Part shown: positions 1 to 4,856 of the stretch, in pieces
Layout: every line of letters starts with the position of its first letter
How positions within the stretch are numbered: the first letter of the stretch is position 1
Notes under the pieces: model-generated
Told to the model about the DNA's origin: nothing
Seen by the model: the letters and a program-made list of their open reading frames with translations, nothing else
Database searches by the model: none
Source of the DNA: Campylobacterales bacterium
Lineage (GTDB): Bacteria > Campylobacterota > Campylobacteria > Campylobacterales > QNZT01
Assembly (NCBI GenBank): GCA_027080605.1
Contig: JALWRO010000154.1
Coordinates: 1 to 5,644 of the forward strand
Reading direction: 5' to 3'
Length of the DNA stretch: 5,644 bases
Position numbers and translations under genes: made by a program

Positions 1-1
1 T

Positions 2-208
2 GTAAAACCTGCAACTACCAAAACTATTCCTGTTCCGGCTGTTTACAAAACAATCACAAAAAGAGTTGTCGCAAAACCAGCAACAACAAAAGTTGTTCCT
101 GTTCCGGCTGTATATAAAACTGTCAGAGTTAAAACAATTGTTCAGCCTGCACAGACAAAAAGAATTCCTATTCCACCGGTATATAAAACTGTAACGAAAA
201 AAATCAAA
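2..208 (+). repeat. Three tandem 69-bp coding repeats
   Basis: Units lie at 2-70, 71-139 and 140-208, each exactly 69 bp (23 codons). The 16-mer TTCCTGTTCCGGCTGT is identical at 27-42 and 96-111; the matching site in unit 3 begins at 165 and has diverged (TTCCTATTCCACCGGT). Other codons differ synonymously or conservatively between units, so the array has been kept at protein level and is not a very recent duplication. Further units may lie to the left of the window. Confidence 0.85.
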
Positions 209-265
209 GTTGCAGATCCTGTACTGAAATGGAAAGTTGTTAAGTGTAGAACAATCATCCATTAA
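2..265 (+). CDS. C-terminal part of a tandem-repeat protein, 5' end outside the window
   Basis: This frame is open from the window edge to TAA at 263-265 and gives 87 residues with no start codon needed inside the window, so the gene begins upstream. The visible part is three consecutive 23-residue repeats followed by an 18-residue tail. Each repeat follows the pattern (K/Q)PAxTKxxPxPxVYKT and alternates Val/Ile/Thr with Lys, which suggests beta-strand structure; the fragment is strongly basic. The tail carries one Trp and the only Cys (LKWKVVKCRTIIH). From memory, similar PAVYKTVTKRV repeats ending in a Trp...Cys segment occur in bacterial envelope proteins that then continue into a peptidoglycan-binding domain. 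Here the protein stops just after the Cys, so no such domain follows. Envelope location is therefore only an inference, and no signal peptide can be checked. Third-position A/T preference fits a real gene. A strong terminator follows 22 bases after the stop. Confidence 0.8.
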   Translation, partial: VKPATTKTIPVPAVYKTITKRVVAKPATTKVVPVPAVYKTVRVKTIVQPAQTKRIPIPPVYKTVTKKIKVADPVLKWKVVKCRTIIH

Positions 266-266
266 T

Positions 267-284
267 TTATACTTCCAGGTATAA
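267..284 (+). other. Small inverted repeat just after the repeat-protein stop codon
   Basis: TTATAC (267-272) and GTATAA (279-284) are perfect complements around the 6-base loop TTCCAG. The hairpin begins one base after the stop codon and ends directly before the terminator stem. It is short and A/T-rich, so it may only add a little 3'-end stability, or be chance. Confidence 0.35.
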
Positions 285-287
285 GGA

Positions 288-322
288 GGATAAGAGGGTA
301 ACATCTCTCTTATCCTTTTTTT
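288..322 (+). terminator. Rho-independent terminator of the repeat-protein gene
   Basis: The left arm at 288-298 (GGATAAGAGGG) pairs with 305-315 (CTCTCTTATCC) over 11 bp with one G-U pair, around the six-base loop TAACAT, and is followed immediately by seven T residues (316-322). This is a textbook intrinsic terminator for rightward transcription. It separates the upstream gene from comF, which must then use its own promoter. Confidence 0.92.
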
Positions 323-361
323 ATTTTCTGCTTTTTCCTTTACATTCTCTCTTCTCTTCGC

Positions 362-367
362 TACAAT
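362..367 (+). promoter_or_regulatory. Possible -10 box for comF
   Basis: TACAAT lies in the context TTCGCTACAATTTTTT, downstream of T-rich runs (316-322, 332-336) of the kind that replace a -35 box in Campylobacterota sigma-70 promoters. Only five bases separate it from the ATG at 373, so a start 6-8 bases downstream falls on or next to the A of the start codon. A promoter somewhere in 323-372 is expected because a terminator lies just upstream. Confidence 0.55.
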
Positions 368-372
368 TTTTT

Positions 373-948
373 ATGCGTTGTATACTGTGTCATAATCTCT
401 CTTTTTCTATTGTCTGCAAGAAGTGCCAGCATCTTTTTTTAGAGCCAACTCTCTCTGTAAGAGTAATAGAGGATGGATTGAAGGTTTACAGCTTTTACAA
501 GTATGCTGATATCGCCACGCTTTTAAAAACCAAACATACCCACATTGGTGCTGCTGTGTATAACATTTTGGCACAAAATGCTTTGAAAGTTTTTGTGAAA
601 GAGTTCTCTTTTACATCTGCAATCGATATTGTTCCAATAGACGATATTCCTAAAAGTGGATATGCACATACCGCCATTTTGGCAAGAAATCTGCGTACAA
701 AATATCTTTTACCTTACTACGGTGCAATGCGTGCACAGAATGATATAAGCTATTCTGCAAAACCTTTACAATACCGCAGGAATAATCCAAGAGACTTCAT
801 GAAGTACCGAAAAAGAAATGAAAATGTGATTTTGGTCGATGATATAATTACGACAGGAACCACCATAAATGAAGCTAAAAATGAAATTGTAAAAAGCGGT
901 GCAAAGCCCTTGTTTGCGCTAACGCTGGCAGATGCCAGTGACCTGTAA
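373..948 (+). CDS. comF: ComF family protein (phosphoribosyltransferase-fold, competence-type)
   Basis: The 191-residue protein begins with a zinc-ribbon-like pair of CxxC motifs (Cys3/Cys6 and Cys15/Cys18) and ends with a type I phosphoribosyltransferase PRPP loop, VILVDDIITTGTT (residues 152-164), including the Asp-Asp pair and the TTGTT phosphate-binding turn. Between them, GYAHTAILARNL (96-107) matches the GFNQ..LLA segment of ComF proteins. ComF is needed for natural transformation in several bacteria and probably handles incoming single-stranded DNA in the cytoplasm; its enzymatic reaction is not settled. At 191 residues it is short for ComF (often 200-240) but complete at both ends. 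ATG 373 is the only usable start: no ATG, GTG or TTG lies in frame from the terminator to it, and Cys3 sits close behind. No Shine-Dalgarno precedes it. From memory, C. jejuni has a homologue (Cj1028c) next to gyrA. Sampled lines are about 33-35% G+C, well below gyrA. Confidence 0.88.
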   Translation: MRCILCHNLSFSIVCKKCQHLFLEPTLSVRVIEDGLKVYSFYKYADIATLLKTKHTHIGAAVYNILAQNALKVFVKEFSFTSAIDIVPIDDIPKSGYAHTAILARNLRTKYLLPYYGAMRAQNDISYSAKPLQYRRNNPRDFMKYRKRNENVILVDDIITTGTTINEAKNEIVKSGAKPLFALTLADASDL

Positions 949-960
949 GGCGTCTTTCGT

Positions 961-966
961 TAAAAT
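961..966 (+). promoter_or_regulatory. Likely -10 box of the gyrA promoter
   Basis: TAAAAT in the context CTTTCGTTAAAATATCT lies 12 bases after the comF stop, with no recognisable -35. A start about seven bases downstream (near 973) would give a leader of about 26 nt, with the weak Shine-Dalgarno AAGG (986-989) nine bases before ATG 999. No terminator lies between comF and gyrA, so read-through from comF is also possible. Confidence 0.6.
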
Positions 967-998
967 ATCTAAATTTGCTTAAGATAAGGTAAAACACT

Positions 999-3473
999 AT
1001 GGCAGACAACCTTTTTGACAATGATGAAAATGTAGAAAATATCAATATCGAAGATTCGATCAAGACAAGTTATCTTGACTATTCGATGAGTGTGATTATC
1101 GGGCGTGCTTTACCCGATGCCAGAGACGGTCTCAAACCGGTTCACAGAAGAATTCTCTACGCGATGAACGAACTCAACCTGAGTTCACGTGCTCCCTATA
1201 AAAAATCGGCGAGAATTGTCGGTGATACGATCGGTAAATATCATCCCCACGGCGACAATGCAGTATACGATGCTCTGGTACGTATGGCGCAGCCGTTTTC
1301 GATGCGTATTCCGCTAATCGACGGGCAGGGTAACTTCGGTTCGGTCGACGGCGATAATCCGGCTGCGATGCGTTATACCGAGGCGAGAATGACGACGCTC
1401 TCCGAAGAGCTGCTGCGGGATATTGACAAAGATACAGTGGACTTTGTACCCAACTACGATGACTCACTGAGCGAACCGGATGTACTTCCCGCACGTGTAC
1501 CGAATCTGCTTTTGAACGGTTCGAGCGGTATTGCCGTCGGTATGGCGACCAATATTCCTCCGCACCGTCTCGATGAGTTGATTGATGCGCTTTTGTATAT
1601 GATTGAAAATAAAGAGGCATCGCCTGAAGAGTTGCTTGAGATTGTTCTTGGACCGGATTTTCCTACCGGCGGTATCATCTTCGGGAAAAAAGGTATTCGC
1701 GATGCCTATCTGACAGGACGGGGCAGGGTGAAGATCCGCGCCAAAACGCATATTGAGCGTAAAGGTCAGAAAGATGTTATCGTGATCGATGAACTGCCGT
1801 ATCAGGTCAACAAAGCAAAACTTGTCGAAACTATTGCCAATCTGGTCAAAGAGAAAAATCTTGACGGTGTCAGTGAAGTGCGCGACGAGAGTGACCGGGA
1901 AGGAATGCGTGTTGTCATTGAACTCAAACGTGATGCCATGAGTGAAATTGTACTCAACAACCTCTACAAATCCACCTCGATGCAGATGACATTCGGGGTT
2001 ATTTTGCTTGCTATCGAAAATAAAGAACCGAAAGTTTTTACACTTCATGAATTGCTGGATCTTTTCCTCTCTCACCGAAAAACGGTGATTATCCGAAGAA
2101 CGATTTTCGAACTCGAAAAAGCAAAAGCCAGGGCACATATTTTAGAAGGTTTGAAAATAGCCCTCGACAATATCGATGAAGTAATCAAAGTAATTCGTGC
2201 GAGTAAGGATACACCGGAAGCGAAAGAGGCACTGGTTGCAAGATTTGGTCTCTCCGTTGTGCAGGCTTCGGCGATTCTCGACATGAAACTGCAACGATTG
2301 ACAGGTCTCGAGCGTGACAAGATCGAAAATGAACTTGCAGAGCTCATGAAAGAGATCGACAGACTGAGTGCGATTCTGAAAAGCGAAGATCTGCTCAATG
2401 AACTGATCAAAGAGGAGTTGACTGAAATCAAACAGAAATTTTCGACACCGAGACTGACGGAGATTGTCGAAGATTATGACGATATCGATATCGAAGATTT
2501 GATTCCTAACGAGCCGATGGTCGTTACTATCACGCATCGCGGCTATATCAAGCGTGTGCCTTTGAAGATGTATGAGAAGCAGCGAAGGGGAGGCAAAGGC
2601 AAAACAGCCCTGACGACCTATGAAGATGACTTCATCGAAAACTTCTTTACGGCAAATACACACGATACGCTGATGTTCGTTACCAACTTCGGGCAACTCT
2701 ACTGGCTTAAAGTTTACCGTATTCCGGAAGGTAGTCGTGCAGCGAAAGGAAAAGCGGTTGTCAACCTGATCAATCTGCAGCCTGAAGAGAAGATCAAAGC
2801 GATTATCCCTACGACAGATTTTGATGAAAAACGCTCTCTGGCATTCTTTACGAAAAACGGTATTGTTAAACGTACAAGTCTTGCAGAGTTTAAAAATATC
2901 CGAAGTGTCGGTGTCCGTGCAATTACCCTCGATGAGAGTGACGAACTGGTAACGTCCAAAATTATCGAAGAAGATGACCAGTTTATTTTCATTGTCACCA
3001 AAAAAGGTATGTGTATCCGCTTCCCGTACAATGAAGTACGTGAGATGGGAAGAGCTGCCAAAGGTGTGACGGGTATTAAGTTTAAAAATGAAGGTGACCG
3101 TGTGGTCGGTGCCGTGATGATCAAAGATGAAAATCAGGAAATACTGGCGCTGAGTGAAAAAGGTATAGGCAAGCGTACGGAAGTTGCCGAGTATCGTGAA
3201 CAGAAACGTGGCGGCAAAGGTGTGATTTGCATGAAACTGACCTCTAAAACCAAAGATCTTGTCGGTGTCGTGATTGTCGATGAAGCAAAAGATTTGATGG
3301 TTTTGACAAACAGCGGCAAAATGATTCGTGTCGATATGCAGCAGATCCGCAAAGCGGGACGTAATACCAGCGGTGTAATCGTTGTACGTGTTGAAGGCAA
3401 CGACTATGTTGTCAGCATGGCGAGCTGTCCCAAAGAAGAGAAGCCGGACGAAGAACTGACAGAAGAAGTGTAG
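999..3473 (+). CDS. gyrA: DNA gyrase subunit A
   Basis: This is the breakage-reunion subunit of gyrase (A2B2), which introduces negative supercoils using ATP hydrolysed by GyrB, acting in the cytoplasm on the nucleoid. The 824-residue protein has the winged-helix catalytic core with Tyr126 in AAMRYTEAR as the DNA-linking tyrosine and the quinolone region HPHGDNAVYDALVRMAQ, with Asn87 and Asp91 at the positions of E. coli Ser83 and Asp87. A coiled-coil gate segment spans about 437-482. The C-terminal pinwheel begins near 505 and carries the GyrA box QRRGGKG at 528-534, which separates gyrase from topoisomerase IV ParC. A close copy, QKRGGKG, lies at 735-741, and a short acidic tail ends the protein. 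Length is near H. pylori GyrA. C. jejuni GyrA, as I recall, is about 39 residues longer because of an acidic insertion in the C-terminal domain that is absent here. The frame is intact. G+C reaches about 60% around the active site, against about 35% in comF. Confidence 0.98.
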   Translation: MADNLFDNDENVENINIEDSIKTSYLDYSMSVIIGRALPDARDGLKPVHRRILYAMNELNLSSRAPYKKSARIVGDTIGKYHPHGDNAVYDALVRMAQPFSMRIPLIDGQGNFGSVDGDNPAAMRYTEARMTTLSEELLRDIDKDTVDFVPNYDDSLSEPDVLPARVPNLLLNGSSGIAVGMATNIPPHRLDELIDALLYMIENKEASPEELLEIVLGPDFPTGGIIFGKKGIRDAYLTGRGRVKIRAKTHIERKGQKDVIVIDELPYQVNKAKLVETIANLVKEKNLDGVSEVRDESDREGMRVVIELKRDAMSEIVLNNLYKSTSMQMTFGVILLAIENKEPKVFTLHELLDLFLSHRKTVIIRRTIFELEKAKARAHILEGLKIALDNIDEVIKVIRASKDTPEAKEALVARFGLSVVQASAILDMKLQRLTGLERDKIENELAELMKEIDRLSAILKSEDLLNELIKEELTEIKQKFSTPRLTEIVEDYDDIDIEDLIPNEPMVVTITHRGYIKRVPLKMYEKQRRGGKGKTALTTYEDDFIENFFTANTHDTLMFVTNFGQLYWLKVYRIPEGSRAAKGKAVVNLINLQPEEKIKAIIPTTDFDEKRSLAFFTKNGIVKRTSLAEFKNIRSVGVRAITLDESDELVTSKIIEEDDQFIFIVTKKGMCIRFPYNEVREMGRAAKGVTGIKFKNEGDRVVGAVMIKDENQEILALSEKGIGKRTEVAEYREQKRGGKGVICMKLTSKTKDLVGVVIVDEAKDLMVLTNSGKMIRVDMQQIRKAGRNTSGVIVVRVEGNDYVVSMASCPKEEKPDEELTEEV

Positions 3474-3496
3474 CGTTTACGAAACGCTCCGCTTCT
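3464..3496 (+). terminator. Hairpin overlapping the gyrA stop codon, possible weak terminator
   Basis: The core stem pairs AGCGTTT (3472-3478) with AAACGCT (3482-3488) around the three-base loop ACG. An outer helix joins 3464-3470 to 3490-3496 with one G-U pair, leaving a single T-C mismatch at 3471/3489. The left arm contains the end of gyrA, including two bases of its TAG stop. A C/T-rich tract without a true T run follows (3496-3509), so termination may be inefficient, or the hairpin may instead protect the 3' end. The separate promoter found before flgR fits at least partial termination here. Confidence 0.5.
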
Positions 3497-3536
3497 CCTC
3501 TCTCTCCTTATTAAAAATAAAATACTAAAACTAATT

Positions 3537-3564
3537 TTTTAATATAAAATATGCTATATTAAAA
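3537..3564. repeat. Perfect 10-bp inverted repeat across the flgR promoter
   Basis: TTTTAATATA (3537-3546) and TATATTAAAA (3555-3564) are exact reverse complements around the 8-base spacer AAATATGC, with arm centres 18 bp apart. The right arm starts with the proposed -10 box TATATT. The geometry suits a dimeric repressor site. The arms are purely A+T, so a chance repeat of this size in such DNA is not very unlikely. Confidence 0.5.
3555..3560 (+). promoter_or_regulatory. Likely -10 box of the flgR promoter
   Basis: TATATT is preceded by ATGC, giving an extended -10 (TGCTATATT), in A+T-rich DNA without a clear -35. A start near 3567 would leave a leader of about 32 nt. No sigma-54 motif (GG and GC ten bases apart in a TGGCAC-N5-TTGCA frame) is visible in this gap, so flgR looks sigma-70 dependent. 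Confidence 0.55.
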
Positions 3565-3598
3565 CCATCTATGTCTATAGTGAGGTATATAAACGAGG

Positions 3599-4822
3599 AT
3601 GAAAATAGCAATTGTAGAAGATGATATCAATATGCGTAAATCGCTTGAGATAGCATTGAAAGAGTATGAAGAGTATGAAGTAACGACATTTAAAAATGCC
3701 GTTGAAGCACTGAAAAAAATCGATTCCTCTTATGAAGTGATCATTACCGATATTACCATGCCTCGTATGAATGGACTTGAATTTATCAAAGAGATTCACT
3801 TTCCCTGTAGCATTATTATTATGACCGGAAACGCGACGCTCAATACTGCGATTGAAGCGATTCGTTATGAAAATGTCAAAGACTTTTTAACCAAACCGTT
3901 CGATGTGGAAGATCTGATGGCGGTGCTGGAGCGTGTCAAGAAAGTTAAAGAGAAAAAAGAGGCGTACGAAAAGCGCTATATTACCAAGGACAGACGTGTG
4001 GGTATGCCCGATAACCGAAAGATCAAAATCGAACGTCGTAAACAGGGCAGTGACAGACGCAAAAAGTTTTACGGTACCAGTGAAAAACTGGAAAAGATCA
4101 AAAGTACACTGAAAAAAGCGGCAAAAACGGATGCTTCGATTATGTTGCTTGGCGACAGTGGTGTCGGTAAAGAGTTGTTTGCCAAATATGTTCATGAAGA
4201 GTCACCGCGCTATGCCGGACCGTTTATTGCGATCAATATGGCGGCGATTCCGGAAAATCTTCTGGAGAGTGAACTCTTCGGTTACGAAAAGGGTGCGTTT
4301 ACCGACGCAACTACACAGAAAAAGGGGCATTTTGAGACTGCCCACAAAGGAACGCTCTTTCTCGATGAGATAGGTGAAATGCCGATGAGCCTTCAGGCAA
4401 AACTGCTGCGTGTGATTCAGGAGCGTGAGATTGTCCGTGTCGGCGGTACCAAACCGGTTAAGTTCGATGTGCGTATCGTCTCCGCAACCAATGCCAATAT
4501 TTTGGAAAAGATCAAAAACAAAGAGTTTCGGGAAGATTTATATTACAGATTAAATACAATTCCTGTTAAAATAGCGCCGCTCAAAGAGCGCAAGAGTGAA
4601 GTTATCGATATTGCGACTGAGTATCTGTACAGAACGTGCAGGCAGTATGATCTTCCGTATAAACATTTGAGTGAAGATGCCAAAGCACTGCTGCTGGAGT
4701 ATGACTGGCCGGGCAATGTCCGTGAGTTGAGATCGGTGGTGGAGCGTGCTGTCATTCTCAGTGACGGTGATGAGATTTTACCGGATGATCTCGGTCTGGA
4801 TGTTAGACTGGGCGCATTGTAA
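3599..4822 (+). CDS. flgR: Sigma-54-dependent response regulator without a C-terminal HTH (FlgR-type)
   Basis: An NtrC-family activator of 407 residues. The receiver domain (1-115) has the acidic pocket Glu7/Asp8/Asp9, phospho-acceptor Asp51 in TDITMP, Thr76 and Lys99. The AAA+ sigma-54 domain (about 157-395) has Walker A GDSGVGKE (185-192), the sigma-54 loop GAFTDA (232-237, GAFTGA in most relatives), Walker B TLFLDE (252-257), arginine fingers in REDLYYRLN (311-319) and sensor II GNVREL (372-377). Only about ten residues follow, so there is no Fis-type DNA-binding domain. The same is known for H. pylori FlgR, which activates sigma-54 flagellar genes with kinase FlgS. Position between gyrA and asd also matches C. 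jejuni flgR (Cj1024c) as I recall; another sigma-54 regulator is possible. The linker (116-156) is very rich in Lys and Arg. ATG 3599 is fixed by an in-frame TAA at 3590-3592 and by the receiver start. Its Shine-Dalgarno is odd: GAGG touches the ATG. Confidence 0.88.
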   Translation: MKIAIVEDDINMRKSLEIALKEYEEYEVTTFKNAVEALKKIDSSYEVIITDITMPRMNGLEFIKEIHFPCSIIIMTGNATLNTAIEAIRYENVKDFLTKPFDVEDLMAVLERVKKVKEKKEAYEKRYITKDRRVGMPDNRKIKIERRKQGSDRRKKFYGTSEKLEKIKSTLKKAAKTDASIMLLGDSGVGKELFAKYVHEESPRYAGPFIAINMAAIPENLLESELFGYEKGAFTDATTQKKGHFETAHKGTLFLDEIGEMPMSLQAKLLRVIQEREIVRVGGTKPVKFDVRIVSATNANILEKIKNKEFREDLYYRLNTIPVKIAPLKERKSEVIDIATEYLYRTCRQYDLPYKHLSEDAKALLLEYDWPGNVRELRSVVERAVILSDGDEILPDDLGLDVRLGAL

Positions 4823-4846
4823 ATTGTAAGATTATTTGATCAAAAA

Positions 4847-4852
4847 AAGGGA
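4847..4852 (+). promoter_or_regulatory. Ribosome binding site of asd
   Basis: AAGGGA lies four bases before ATG 4857, the best Shine-Dalgarno in the window. It supports this ATG as the start. The 34-base gap after flgR holds no hairpin terminator and only a weak -10-like TAAGAT (4827-4832), so co-transcription with flgR is likely. Confidence 0.65.
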
Positions 4853-4856
4853 ATAG

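Noticed and set aside
284..289. Perfect AGGAGG Shine-Dalgarno-like sequence
   Set aside because: No ATG, GTG or TTG follows at a usable distance, and it overlaps the left arm of the terminator stem; it is part of that hairpin.
569..582. TGGCACAAAATGC, resembling a sigma-54 promoter
   Set aside because: It has GG and GC only eight bases apart where ten are needed, and lies inside comF.
925..938. CTGGCA-GA-TGCCAG palindrome at the end of comF
   Set aside because: A two-base loop is too tight for the full stem, no T tract follows, and it encodes normal ComF residues; probably chance.
1174..2138. Long minus-strand open frames opposite gyrA, and similar ones opposite flgR and asd
   Set aside because: They are shadows of strongly coding + strand genes, with low-complexity or basic translations, no recognisable domains and no promoter or Shine-Dalgarno support.
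2226..2241. GGCACTGGTTGCA, resembling a sigma-54 promoter inside gyrA
   Set aside because: The GG-GC spacing is again eight instead of ten bases, and the site lies in conserved coding sequence with no gene starting nearby.
2480..2496. GATATCGATATC palindrome in gyrA
   Set aside because: It arises from the Asp-Ile-Asp-Ile codons of the conserved DDIDIEDLIPNE segment.
3201..3221. Second GyrA-box-like motif QKRGGKG
   Set aside because: Not novel: GyrA C-terminal pinwheels commonly have a related RGGKG turn in a later blade.
3571..3624. Upstream ORF of 17 codons overlapping the flgR start in another frame
   Set aside because: It has no Shine-Dalgarno, odd composition, and begins almost at the predicted transcription start; chance is the simpler reading.
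4827..4832. TAAGAT as a separate asd promoter
   Set aside because: A weak match without supporting upstream context, in a 34-base gap; co-transcription with flgR explains asd expression.
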